DNA of 64,000 nt from Stictocephala bisonia. Taxonomy: Eukaryota > Arthropoda > Insecta > Hemiptera > Membracidae. Shown piece by piece: positions 35,537-47,545 of the stretch; within the stretch, counting starts at the first letter, position 1; each line of letters opens with the position of its first letter. Location of the stretch: NCBI GenBank assembly GCA_035578905.1, contig JAQJVL010000277.1, forward strand, positions 521,001 through 585,000, given 5' to 3'. The notes beneath the pieces were generated by a model. The model had not been told where the DNA came from and ran no database searches. It saw only the letters and a program-made list of their open reading frames with translations. Both the position numbers and the translations under genes were made by a program.

Positions 35537-35815
35537 CCGGTAGCCGAGTGGTCTAAGGCGTCAGGACTTTGAGCTTGGGTTATAGATAGCGCTGGTTCGA
35601 ATCCGGCCTGACTGGAAGATTGATCAGTAATTTTAACCTCCTACTGTACTGGTTCGCCCCCTTACTCTGTCTGAATAAGTTCCTCACACAGATCAATAAT
35701 CTATGAGAAATTGTTAAGTAAGGTAAAAAAAGAGAAAAAAGTAAGGTAAAGTAGGAGGTCGGCCTCTAAGTGCTACTGGCTGAGTAAAATATATTTATTT
35801 ATTCCAATGGATACC
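35532..35815 (+). mobile_element. tRNA-derived SINE
   Basis: The head has Pol III boxes: A box TAGCCGAGTGG at 35,541-35,551 and B box GGTTCGAATCC at 35,594-35,604, with an intact T-arm (GCTGG, loop TTCGAAT, CCGGC) and a long variable arm as in tRNA-Leu or tRNA-Ser. The anticodon arm closes only with an eight-base loop and the acceptor stem hardly pairs, so it is not a working tRNA gene. A tRNA-unrelated body of about 200 bp follows, ending near GGCCTCTAAGTGCTACTGG and a TATTTATTTATT tail. This layout is typical of tRNA-derived SINEs, which are mobilised by LINE enzymes. Confidence 0.75.
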
Positions 35816-36115
35816 ACCATTTCTCTAATGTACATAAGCAAGCTTCGTATATGTATAAATAAAGTACTATAAACAACAGTTGGAAAAAACAACAATGTCA
35901 ACGAGTGACATTGCAAGTAGAAAGAAAGTACAGTACATTAGAACAACAGACATCACAAGCACATGCAACTTCTAGCAACCAAACAAATGAAACAAATTTC
36001 ATTCAAACAAGCAATTTAAAATCTTCCAATAAAGAACTCAAAGAAGAAAAAAGCAATTTAAATATTCATCAATAAAAACCCTTTACCAAAATTTATTTCA
36101 TGTACAATTAATTCT

Positions 36116-37650
36116 TTGAAACACTGCAAAACGTCGATAAATCCAGATCTAATTAAACATGTACATATTTCTAATCCTTCCATCCCACGACTATACTGCT
36201 TACCTAAAATTCATAAACCAGGAAAAAATATGCGTCCCATTGTAAATTCAATACATGCTCCAAACTACAACCTATCAAAATGGTTAACACAAAAACTACA
36301 ACAACTAGATCCTTTTCCATCTTTAGCCATCAAAAATCGATACGAATTTATAAACTGTATAAATGATTAAGAAATACAAGAAGATGAAATACTGATTTCT
36401 TTTGATGTTTCTTCTCTACATCCAAATTTTCCTCTAAAAGAAACAATGAAATTATTTGAAAAATGGTTCATATCAATAAATTTATGCAAAGAAGAAAAAG
36501 AAAAATATTTGATATTGGGTAACACCTGTATGAACCAAAATATATTTCAATTCAATGATAAATTCTATCAACAAACAGAAGGTACTGCCATGGGAAATCC
36601 ACTGTCCTGTTTTGTAGCCAACCTATTCATGAGCAATTTTGAAATAAAAGCCAGAGAAACATTACCATATTTTCCTCAATATTGGTTTAGATATGTTGAC
36701 GATATATTTGCAGTATTTAATACAAATCAAAATTTTAAAAACTTTCTTAATCAATTGAACTCTTTTACCCAACAATAAAATTTATTTATGAATCTGAATC
36801 TAATTCTAAATTACCATTTTTAGACATATTACTTGCAAGAAGCCCAAATTCTCTGAAACTTGATTTTGATATTTATAGAAAACCAACGCATACAAACAGA
36901 TTCATCACTAATGATTTATATCTTCCTCCAGCTCAAAAAAGAGCTGCATTCCATAGTATGATTTATAGATTAATAAACACACCCTTAAATCAAGAAAATT
37001 TCGAAAAAGAACTTTCATATATAAAAGATATTGCTATTTACAACGGTTACAATCCTACATTAATTGATAATATGTTAAATTAATCTACTAAGAAAAAGAT
37101 TAAAAAATCAAGAACTACATTATTATAAATAAAAGAAAAAGAAGAAAATTATTGGGCAAGTTTTACCTTTAATAAACAATTATCAAAAACCATTCAACAT
37201 TCCTTCAAGAAAAATACAAAAATAATTCCTTCGTTCAAAACTGTAAACAAATTAAAAAAAAACAAATTAAATAATCCTAAAAACAAAATTAAAAATGAAA
37301 ATCTATCTGGAATTTATGAAATTAATTGTGACAATTGTGAAGAAATATTCATAGGACAAACTAAGAGAAATTTAAAAATAAGATTTAAAGAACATTATTC
37401 ACATATTAAATTTATTAGAGAAGAAAAATCAGCAGCTGCTAAACATTGCTTATAAAAAAAAAAAAAAACAAATCATAGCATCACAAAAGAAAATTCAAAA
37501 ATAATAAAATCGGTTTCATCTTCAAAACATTTAAATGCCTGGGAAACCTATTTTATTAACAAAAGTGATTCATCATTAATAAATAATGAAAGTGGGCCTA
37601 TTCAAAATTCTCGTTTATTATCATCACAGTTTATACAAAATTATACACTC
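36116..37650 (+). pseudogene. Penelope-like reverse transcriptase and GIY-YIG endonuclease
   Basis: The RT copies element RNA and the GIY-YIG domain cuts the target. Blocks in order: PRLYCLPKIHKPGKNMRPIV (about 36,184-36,243), ISFDVSSLHPNFPL (about 36,393-36,435, palm block A with its Asp), TEGTAMGNPLSCFVANLF (about 36,577-36,630), and FRYVDDIFAVF (about 36,687-36,717, catalytic Asp pair intact). KLPFLDILLAR and a YRKPTHTNRF block follow to about 36,905. After a linker, GIYEINCDNC (about 37,309-37,340) and IFIGQTKRNLKIR (about 37,345-37,385) form the endonuclease core, with Phe for the usual Tyr. In-frame stops at about 36,368, 36,777, 37,082 and 37,453, the last beside an A-run, show it is dead. 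The frame is otherwise easily followed, so decay is moderate. Confidence 0.88.
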
Positions 37651-37779
37651 TAATAATATATATATTATTAGTAATTTACCATATGTTTACAATTTTATAA
37701 TTATTTTAATTATTCACATATGTTTTCCAAATTAATTATTGTATTTTTTTGTTTATAACCAAATATAAATTTGTGTTGC

Positions 37780-37813
37780 CTGATGATGAGTTGCTTTGCT
37801 GGTGAAAGGCCTC
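37780..37813 (+). ncRNA. Hammerhead-ribozyme-like motif at the Penelope 3' end
   Basis: CTGATGA at 37,780-37,786 is followed after 17 bases by GAAA (37,804-37,807), then the palindrome GGCC and TC, with a predicted cut after C37,813. This order matches type I hammerheads with a minimal stem III, known from Penelope-like elements. Stem II and stem I pair poorly here, so activity is doubtful. Confidence 0.4.
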
Positions 37814-38149
37814 GAAAAAAGTATTATTTATTAGTGATTTTGTAAAAATTTATTAACAAATTTAAATATTAATTAATGGTAACATAATGATTTTTAAAAA
37901 TAGTGGCAATAGAAATAAATCATAAACGAAAGATATTAACTGATGACCAAAATTAAATGTAAACAATACTCAAGAGAAAGATAACAAGATTAACAAAGTG
38001 CGTATAAATAACATGCATAGACTAAATAACTTAGTCGGTGAAAATGAAGGGACTAATATAAGGAAAATTACATTTATTTGAATACAAACAATGAGCAAGT
38101 AGAACAATAACGGCGGATAAGTAGAAATATACCGTGATTAAAGAACCCA

Positions 38150-38275
38150 ATGATTAACTTGATTAGCAACCGTGATTATCTTGGGTAGCAACCGTGATCG
38201 TTTTGGATAGTATCTCTGGTCAATTTGGGTATCAATCTGCTGGGGTAGCTAACCGTGATCATCTTGAGTAGCTTT
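38150..38275 (+). repeat. Degenerate tandem repeat, about 22-27 bp
   Basis: Four to five imperfect units with AGCAACCGTGATTATCTTGG. CTTGAGTAGCT at its right end (about 38,264) recurs at about 38,531, flanking the palindrome. Confidence 0.6.
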
Positions 38276-38302
38276 TTTAGAACTTAGGCCGGTGTCATAA
38301 CT

Positions 38303-38527
38303 AGAATCTATATTTTCCGGTGACAACCTCGTCAAGGTGCTACATTACTTACAAGATAACCAGACGTTTCGCCCATACTGTGATGTGACATCTTCAGTGG
38401 ACCTACTGAGTGGTATATCCTCAGATACCACTGAGGATGCCACATAACAGCATGGGCGAAACATCTGGTTATCTTGTAAATAACCATTACACAGTGACGC
38501 GATTGTCACCAGAAAATATAGATTATA
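38303..38527. repeat. Near-perfect palindrome, arms about 100 bp
   Basis: The left arm includes TTACAAGATAACCAGACGTT and CGCCCATACTGTGATGTG; the right arm carries their complements with few changes. The centre closes through TGGTAT ATCCTCAG ATACCA. Each arm, read outward, has CTGA(A/G)GATG and GGGCGAAAC, resembling hammerhead-like Penelope tails. Confidence 0.85.
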
Positions 38528-38562
38528 GTCTTGAGTAGCTATTGATACTTGAACCCGTACGG

Positions 38563-38600
38563 TGTTTGGGGGCGAAGCCCTCCCAACGAGCGAAGCGAGT
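38563..38600. other. GC-rich palindromic motif
   Basis: TTTGGGGGCGAAGCCCTCCC followed by CGAGCGAAGCGAGT: two short stems each closing on GAA, in otherwise AT-rich DNA. Confidence 0.5.
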
Positions 38601-38892
38601 ATACCAATAACAATGTAGTCCATGAATTAGGTACTTTGTTTTATGGGTGTACTCAGTTTCTTTTAATAATTTACGATTGCAAATATTTTTCCATGATAAA
38701 AACAAGCGTGCGTTCAAAGTAATACGATCTGAATAAACACTGAATTCATTATACTTAAATGAATTTGATGTGCAAGTATAGTATAAAGAATGTACAAAAC
38801 TACTCAATACTAGAAATGCAATATGTTATACATAGAAACCATAAAGTGTAAGTTTATAATTAAATACCAAGTCTAATCTGAATTCACATACC

Positions 38893-39050
38893 GTAAACAA
38901 CACCAAGACTGTTGTAATCCTCCAAACTTGCCATGTAGGCGTAGATGAAGGAACCTCATCGTCGGGCATTATCCCGAGCTAAGACATTCGACGATTAGAG
39001 AGGCCGCCGCCCGCACCGCCCAGCGGTTGGCGATTCGTTAGCCGACACGA
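38893..39050 (-). other. Candidate first exon of a host gene
   Basis: A GC-rich minus-strand segment ends in a good splice donor (TTTACG then GTATGTG, boundary at 38,893/38,892). Two start codons are possible. ATG at 38,935 gives MASLEDYNSLGVVY up to the donor; ATG at 38,969 in another frame gives MPDDEVPSSTPTWQVW followed by a hydrophobic stretch. The GC-rich sequence upstream (to about 39,240) would then be 5' untranslated region or promoter. I do not recognise a protein family from so little. No matching downstream exon is seen at lower coordinates in the window, so it could also be a chance island. Confidence is low. Confidence 0.28.
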
Positions 39051-40442
39051 TTCTGACATTAGTAAACGCTAGCCAGATTAACAAAGACGCTACCAATCGA
39101 CTGATCGTGATCGATGCATTTACAAATGGGAGGGAAGTGATCATCTATCATCTTCACTTGTATCTGAGAGGTCACCGCTCCTGCCCGTGTAGTGTAGGTC
39201 CTCACTAGAAGGTCGCGAGGTCCAGAGCAAGTGCCGTTGAGAATGACGTGAAATAAAAGTAATTTATGTCGGACAAAAACGTAATTTTTCTTATTAATAA
39301 ATAAAGAGGTAACTGTAACAAGACTGAGGTAAAATGGTGACAATTCAACGTAATCTTGAATATTTTTCGCTGAGTAATTTAATTTCTTCTGAGTAAAAAA
39401 TAGAATCCACAATTTTAGTGCTAGTATGTTGGGTTACAGGTTCTCTTCAATAAAGAGGTTTTTAACTATCGTAGGATTGGTGGTTTGAAGCCATCCAAAT
39501 GATGACGTTTTGTGTTAGTTGGGTGTTGGAGGCAGGAAATTTTATGTACACATACAATTTCCTTCATGTTACAAGAGCATATTTTACGTTACAATAAGTT
39601 TATCCACTTACACAGAAGTAAGCCTAGTATTTATGTAACCTTAAATAAAGTTATAAATATGAAAATCTGTTTTTATTTTGTTTTGGAACAATGTTAACAG
39701 ATGACATTTATTAAATTGAATTAAACAACACTTACAACCCACTCTTTAGTTCATGAATTGGTAAAAGACTTAAGATCAACAGTACCACCTTCTATCACCT
39801 GGTAAAGACAAAGTGGGCCTAAGACAAACTGAACTACATTGAAATGGCAAACTGGACCACTTTAGATGTTTGACGTGTGATCCAACAAGTAGCTTTAAAA
39901 TTTTTTTATGTAAATGGTTAAAAACAAGGCAGAATTATCTTAATAGTTTTTTATATGGTAAAAACAAGTTTTCAGAACTCAACTATCATGATTTTTTTAT
40001 TATCTTTTGTAGGGATAGGCAGGCAAATAATTTTTAAATGTAGGTCTCCATATAACACTCAATGTCAGGGTAAAAAAGTCACGTTTAATTTCACGTTCTA
40101 TAATAACTATAAAAAATAACTTAATTTATTTAACAAAATTTATCTCACTCAATTTTAGTTAGGCTATGTATATTTAAAATAAATATTTGAACTGTTATAA
40201 AAAGGGTTCATAATGAAATAAAAATTAAACTTTTTAGTCTATTGCAAAGACTTATGAAATTGTGTCAAATGTTTCATTATGAGAGTTGAAGGTATAATCA
40301 AGCATACAGTGTGTTAAACAATATATACACTACGTTTTCAACAATACATAGGCCAAACAGTTTTTAATTCATTAGAACTGCTATCACAAAACAAGCAGAT
40401 TCTATGCTTTTATAAACAACAAATTTCTACAAATCTTTAGAA

Positions 40443-40477
<35 letters not shown>

Positions 40478-41214
40478 ATGACGATATTTTCATTATAGTT
40501 ATTAAATAAGAGACTCAATTTAATATTTTTTTGCAAACAATTTATATGGACATGTTTGAATGTATTTTACAAAATAATTTTTATATGAGTACAGTAATGT
40601 TGTTTCTATTTTTCCCTCAATTTAATTCCTTCATTTAAAGGCATTATTGTACGTATTTCGGGAATGTTGCGTTATAATTCATTTTTCAGTTTACTAGACC
40701 CCAAGACAAAAGGAAACACCAGTTAATTAATTTACTCCTGTAAAAATACGTATAATACATCTTAAGAAGAAAACAAATTTATTCTCTCACGAGTTATTTC
40801 AAATATAATTGACCCTCGTATAAGTAGACATTTGCCACCTTCATTTTCTATATCTAATTTCTTATTATATATAGATGGTTACTTTTAAACAAAATTTCAT
40901 TTGATGCAATATACTATTTATTTGTGTTGAAGGATTACACAAAATTGTGCTACATATAGAATACATATGAAAAAGATTGAAACTTGTTTTCACACCTATA
41001 AAAACATCTATACGTATGTGATACATAAATGAAGGTACATTGTTTATACTTTTATGGTAACATTAAATTTATTACTATATTTGTAGCCTAAAATCACGGC
41101 CCCAGACTTATTTTAATCGACGTTATTTTGCGTAAAGTACAGTACAGTCAACGGCTAAATATGAAGACTTGAAAGTGAGTGTCGTAACATTTCGTTCAGG
41201 CGCTATCTCGTCCA
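39051..41214. other. Unique sequence, GC-raised to about 39,240 then AT-rich
   Basis: The 117-codon minus-strand ORF at 39,059-39,412 is unrecognised. A TA microsatellite lies at about 40,448-40,475. No gene supported. Confidence 0.45.
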
Positions 41215-43967
41215 TCTCGTCCAGATTCCACGAACGTAGGTAGGGGTTAGTTCTCTACCCGCCAATTAGTGCCATCTCGTCCAGATTCCACAAACGTAGG
41301 TAGGGGGTTAATTCTCTACCCGCCAACTAGTGCCGTCTCGTCCAGATTCTACGAACGTAGGTAGGGGGTTAATTCTCTACCCGTCAACTAGTGCCGTGTC
41401 GTCCAGATTCTACGAACGTAGGTAGGGGGTTAATTCTCTACCCGCCAATTAGTGCCGTCTCGTCCAGATTCTACGAACGTAGGTAGGGGGTTAATTCTCT
41501 ACCCGCCAACTAGTGCCGTCTCGTCCAGATTCTACGAACGTAGGTAGGGGGTTATTTCTCTACCCGCCAATTAGTGCCGTCTCGTCCAGATTCTACGAAC
41601 GTAGGTAGGGGGTTAATTCTCTACCCGCCAACTAGTGCCGTCTCGTCCAGATTCTACGAACGTAGGTAGGGGATTAATTCTCTACCCGCCAACTAGTGCC
41701 GTCTCGTCCAGATTCTACGAACGTAGGTAGGGGGTTAATTCTCTACCCGCCAACTAGTGCCGTCTCGTCCAGATTCTACGAACGTAGGTAGGGGGTTAGT
41801 TCTCTACCCGTCAACTAGTGCCGTCTCGTCCAGAATCTACGAACGTAGGTAGGGGGTTAATTCTCTACCCGCCAACTAGTGCCGTCTCGTCCAGATTCTA
41901 CGAACGTAGGTAGGGGGTTAGTTCTCTACCCGCCAACTAGTGCCGTCTCGTCCAGATTCTACGAACGTAGGTAGGGGGTTAATTCTCTACCCGCCAATTA
42001 GTGCCGTCTCGTCCAGATTCTACGAACGTAGGTAGGGGGTTAATTCTCTACCCGCCAACTAGTGCCGTCTCGTCCAGATTCTACGAACGTAGGTAGGGGG
42101 TTAGTTCTCTACCCGCCAATTAGTGCCGTCTCGTCCAGATTCTACGAACGTAGGTAGGGGGTTAATTCTCTACCCGCCAACTAGTGCCGTCTCGTCCAGA
42201 TTCTACGAACGTAGGTAGGGGGTTAATTCTCTACCCGCCAACTAGTGCCGTCTCGTCCAGATTCTACGAACGTAGGTAGGGGGTTAATTCTCTACCCGCC
42301 AACTAGTGCCGTCTCGTCCAGATTCTACGAACGTAGGTAGGGGGTTAGTTCTCTACCCGCCAATTAGTGCCGTCTCGTCCAGATTCTACGAACGTAGGTA
42401 GGGGGTTAATTCTCTACCCGCCAAATAGTGCCATCTCGTCCAGATTCTACGAACGTAGGTAGGGGGTTAGTTCTCTACCCGCCAACTAGTGCCGTCTCGT
42501 CCAGATTCTACGAACGTAGGTAGGGGGTTAATTCTCTACCCGCCAATTAGTGCCATCTCGTCCAGATTCTACGAACGTAGGTAGGGGGTTAGTTCTCTAC
42601 CCGCCAATTAGTGCCGTCTCGTCCAGATTCTACGAACGTAGGTAGGGGGTTAATTCTCTACCCGCCAACTAGTGCCGTCTCGTCCAGATTCTACGAACGT
42701 AGGTAGGGGGTTAGTTCTCTACCCGCCAATTAGTGCCGTCTCGTCCAGATTCCACGAACGTAGGTAGGGGGTTAGTTCTCTACCCGCCAACTAGTGCCGT
42801 CTCGTCCAGATTCTACGAACGTAGGTAGGGGGTTAATTCTCTACCCGCCAATTAGTGCCGTCTCGTCCAGATTCTACGAACGTAGGTAGGGGGTTAATTC
42901 TCTACCCGTCAACTAGTGCCGTCTCGTCCAGATTCTACGAACGTAGGTAGGGGGTTAATTCTCTACCCGCCAACTAGTGCCGTCTCGTCCAGATTCTACG
43001 AACGTAGGTAGGGGGTTAGTTCTCTACCCGCCAATTAGTGCCGTCTCGTCCAGATTCTACGAACGTAGGTAGGGGGTTAATTCTCTACCCGCCAACTAGT
43101 GCCGTCTCGTCCAGATTCTACGAACGTAGGTAGGGGGTTAATTCTCTACCCGCCAACTAGTGCCGTCTCGTCCAGATTCTACGAACGTAGGTAGGGGGTT
43201 AATTCTCTACCCGCCAACTAGTGCCGTCTCGTCCAGATTCTACGAACGTAGGTAGGGGGTTAGTTCTCTACCCGTCAACTAGTGCCGTCTCGTCCAGAAT
43301 CTACGAACGTAGGTAGGGGGTTAATTCTCTACCCGCCAACTAGTGCCGTCTCGTCCAGATTCTACGAACGTAGGTAGGGGGTTAGTTCTCTACCCGCCAA
43401 CTAGTGCCGTCTCGTCCAGATTCTACGAACGTAGGTAGGGGGTTAATTCTCTACCCGCCAATTAGTGCCGTCTCGTCCAGATTCTACGAACGTAGGTAGG
43501 GGGTTAATTCTCTACCCGCCAACTAGTGCCGTCTCGTCCAGATTCTACGAACGTAGGTAGGGGGTTAGTTCTCTACCCGCCAACTAGTGCCGTCTCGTCC
43601 AGATTCTACGAACGTAGGTAGGGGGTTAATTCTCTACCCGCCAAATAGTGCCATCTCGTCCAGATTCTACGAACGTAGGTAGGGGGTTAGTTCTCTACCC
43701 GCCAACTAGTGCCGTCTCGTCCAGATTCTACGAACGTAGGTAGGGGGTTAATTCTCTACCCGCCAATTAGTGCCGTCTCGTCCAGATTCTACGAACGTAG
43801 GTAGGGGGTTAATTCTCTACCCGCCAACTAGTGCCGTCTCGTCCAGATTCTACGAACGTAGGTAGGGGGTTAGTTCTCTACCCGCCAATTAGTGCCGTCT
43901 CGTCCAGATTCCACGAACGTAGGTAGGGGGTTAATTCTCTACCCGCCAATTAGTGCCATCTCGTCCA
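41215..43967. repeat. Tandem repeat, 61-bp period, about 45 copies
   Basis: Units start TCTCGTCCAGATTCTACGAA and contain GGTAGGGGGTTAATTCTCTA. Copies are almost identical apart from a few alternating sites (TTAATTC/TTAGTTC, CCAACTAG/CCAATTAG, GCCGTC/GCCATC). GGTAG and CTACC within each unit can pair into a short stem. A 61-bp period rules out a continuous coding repeat. Confidence 0.97.
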
Positions 43968-46900
43968 AAAACATATACTGTTGTTTACTTGACCTATCTT
44001 CTAACATTATTGGAATGTTTGTATTAGCAACAAGTATTTTATACTTGTGTCTTTATGTCCTCGCGTCCATCAATCGCCAAATACTGCTAGTCCTAGAGCT
44101 TGTATGGTTGGTTAATAATTGTATATTTCAACGTATATTTCAATACGTACAAAACTGTAAAATATAGCTTTTGGCAATCAACTACTTTCACTAACTATTT
44201 TAAGATGAAATGTAGGTAATTCTGTAGAATTACTTGGTCAACCTCTATTTTTCATATTTTAATATCATGTTATATAAAATGAAAAATATTTTAAAGTGAC
44301 GGAAAGTATAAATATAGGTTTAAACAGTAAAAAGTACACTTTCCGGGTATATTTGTGAGAAATAATGATAAATCTAATATTATATACAACACCATTTCAA
44401 AGGTATAACTTATCAGAATCTTACCCCGCAGTCAAGAGAACTAATTAATATTGAACTATTCCACAAAGTATTACAGTTCCTAAACATGACAGTTTTCTAG
44501 CTAACATTTTTTGGCAGCCATGTTTTAAACAGGGTTAAATACTCCCACTTTTGATACTTTTACAGTTATAAAGGCAACAAACTCACTCCAAATTGCGCTC
44601 CTCCAGGAAGTCATTCTCAGTGATCATTAGCCATTTTTGACATTACTAGAAAGGTGCTATCTTAAAACACAAACCAAGTATGGCAATGTAAAAAGCTGCC
44701 TTTCAACCTTGTCAAGTTGTGTGCCGATTTACATATTTTACATAATGATATAGCCTACATTAAGTACAATACATGCAGCTATTGCGTTGCCATTGTATGT
44801 ACATTTATTTGAGTTCCTTGTATTTGCGATTTAATCCATTTTAATTATGTAAGAAACATTTCACTCCTAGTGGCTACCTGTGTTGCATTCCTTAACCCTT
44901 GTCAAGTGTTCATGTGGATGAGATGGCACTGATTAGTGTGTTTACTCAACAGTAGACTGAGCTGGACCAAATTGCACTTTTTTCTAGGAAATTAGAAGTT
45001 GGACGAAATAGCAATTTTTACGATATGGCACTACATCTTGAAAGTGAGGATTTTTGCCCCTTCAGAAGTAAACAAACTGAACCATTATATATAATGTACG
45101 CATCCCTCGGACAAAGTCACCCACCGACAATCTGTATCTCCTTACAAAAAGACGCGATTTGTCTTTTGCAAAAATTGAAACTGGGTCATCATTAAGTTTT
45201 GCACACTGCTGACAAAGTGACCTACAACAATCTGTAACTCGAAAATTGTTCATTTTGTGTTTAGGACACTTGATAATGTGCGATAATTCACACAATACAC
45301 GCACTCAGCCCTTAATTAAACTAACCACATATGTTTACAGCATAATTACGCAGCATAATTTTTAAAATTATGAATAAAAAATAACTCAACGTCAGAGTAT
45401 TTAGAGTAGTTTTAGTGATGGGTGGAGGGGGAGGGGGAAGCTAAACAACATGTCTATACGATACAATGAATTAGTGATTTAAGGGCATTCCTTTAAAGCA
45501 AGCAAATATCTAAAATCATTCCGAGTGTAATAAATAGATTATTTTAAAAACTATACGTTACTTTTTGTAGATAAATTATTCAAAAATGAGCAATAAGACG
45601 CAAGTCTTCTTACTTTCAAAGTTAATATAAATTGTTATATTACAACCTAAAATTGTTATTCTTTATATCTTCCGATAATTAATTGATCAACTTTTCTTTG
45701 CGGCTTGAGTTGTCTTATCCCATGTGAGTATATACTTTAAATTATTTAAATTTTACGTAGAAAAATAGTGAGAGTCAAGTACTCGCAGATAATAAGTCCA
45801 AGCATGCACATCCTTTTTTGTCATTTAATTATGTGTTCATTAGGTGATTGCAGTAATGTCGACTGCGTCAAAGACATACGAGGTTTAAAGTTTGGACCCA
45901 TCTGACAACAAAGGCTTCCAAAGAATGCCAAAGCTCACCGTTGCCTGCTTCCCAGGTCTTTTCGGCGTGACGCGGACCGCCTAAATCGACAAATTAGTAG
46001 CAAGAAGTGGCGTCGGCATCCAGATGACGTTTGATCACATGACTGAGAGGCAAATCAGCTGATGATCTGAACCATCGTGACCAGCGGAGGCCATTATGAT
46101 CACAGGCTAATTACGATTCCTGTGGGATTCCCTTTATAGCCGACAAAACATTGGACAAGAATTCGACCAATTTGAGACAATGACGCTCAACTTACGCAGG
46201 AACAATGCGCTTCTATTATTTCCCCCCTCGTTACCTGGTGCCGTGTTGATGAATTTGCCCGCCTACGGTTGCAACCAGCTCATACGTACTGTCTGTCTTC
46301 CGAAGTGAACGGATTTGGCGGTGAAAAATTGCTTTGAAGTACGCCATTATAGTGAAAGGTGTTGAGTATTGTCTCGAAGAGTTGGCGAAATTGGCATTTT
46401 TAAATTAGCAACAAATGCCAGAATAATACAGACAGCTGATGATTAGACAGCTAATGACTTAGATACAGTAACATTGTCTACATAATCACTCCCAATAAAT
46501 ATATTGTACGTGATCGAAAATTTAAATATTTCCGAATATCATATAAGCTGTTTGGAAATGAGGACCAGGGATCAGGAAAAATATACCTGATCATATATTA
46601 GACGAGTTTTAACATGTTTAGTATGAATCCTTAGCAATATTCATACGACTACAATATAATTTTTAAATATAATTAAAGTGAATTGTTTTTATTTCTGTAT
46701 TTATAAAGAACAGACTTGTAAGTAGTATAAGCCCATCGAGCTGATAGGCCCTACATTCTGCACTACGTTAGTGATTGAATTTTCACTCAAGATATGCAAA
46801 TTAGAGTATTTGCATTATTTGCACGTTTGAACTTGAATGTAGTGCAATTGTAAATGGAGTTCAAATTGCTAATTAGATAAATATTGATACAGAACTTTCT

Positions 46901-47315
46901 GAATGTAATTAAAACTGATTACCGTAAACCACATATAATCACTCTAAACACCATCTTGTCACGTATAGGTTTTGCTAAGTAGTACAGTTGGTATGAAGTT
47001 GTAGTTTATATTAATCGTTTTATTCAGACAAAATAATACAGACATATAGAAAAGGTGCATCTGTACAGTTAGATACAAATAATGAACCCATTAACTGTTG
47101 GCTCTTAAGTTTACATGTATATTTCGAAGATAGGTAATACGATAGTTGTGCCACAAACCTAAGATGTAAGAAATATGTTGTTAAGATAAAGTATGATTTT
47201 AAACGCAACTACGTTGAAACATTTTTCACTTGATATATTTAAGTGCTGTTTTCTTTTTCTTTCGACATATGACTGTTTTGGCACGAATATAAAATTAGAG
47301 CAAACTCTGATAACT
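43968..47315. other. Unique sequence with a GC-raised island at 45.86-46.38 kb
   Basis: No gene supported. 45,860-46,380 is much richer in GC than its flanks and lacks any long ORF, so it may be conserved regulatory DNA. At 45,100-45,260 (minus) a segment with ACAGATTGT and GTCACTTTGTC is repeated once about 100 bp apart; its 80-codon ORF is unrecognised. Confidence 0.4.
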
Positions 47316-47545
47316 GCCAGTGGGACTTTTGGTATATCCAATATATCTTGAAAATATATATTATACATAAAACAATAAGTAACCATAAACATACAACCAA
47401 TGGGACTTTTGGTATATCCAATATATCTTGAAAATTAATATTATACATAAAACAATAAGTAACCATAAACATACAACCAATGGTACTTTTGGTATATCCA
47501 ATATATCTTGAAAATATATATTATACATAAAACAATAAGTAACAA
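47316..47545. repeat. Tandem repeat, 80-bp period, nearly 3 copies
   Basis: Copies begin at about 47,317, 47,397 and 47,477 with GGGACTTTTGGTATATCCAA (third copy GGTACTTTTGG) and are otherwise nearly identical. Confidence 0.93.

Larger units (their letters stand above)
35880..37860 (+). mobile_element. Penelope-like element, 5'-truncated
   Basis: Plus-strand element with Penelope-type reverse transcriptase followed by a GIY-YIG endonuclease, the defining pair of canonical Penelope-like elements. The 5' limit is a guess, because coding similarity fades before 36,100. The 3' end carries a hammerhead-like motif and an AT-rich tail. Codon use is strongly A/T at third positions. It starts about 65 bases after the SINE. 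Confidence 0.85.

Noticed and set aside
35532..35613. Functional tRNA-Leu or tRNA-Ser gene
   Set aside because: A and B boxes and the T-arm are good, but the acceptor stem does not pair, the anticodon loop has eight bases and a SINE body follows.
45062..45304. 80-codon Cys-containing ORF that could be a zinc-finger piece
   Set aside because: Its sequence is largely two copies of a 40-bp non-coding-looking repeat and the Cys spacing fits no finger I know.
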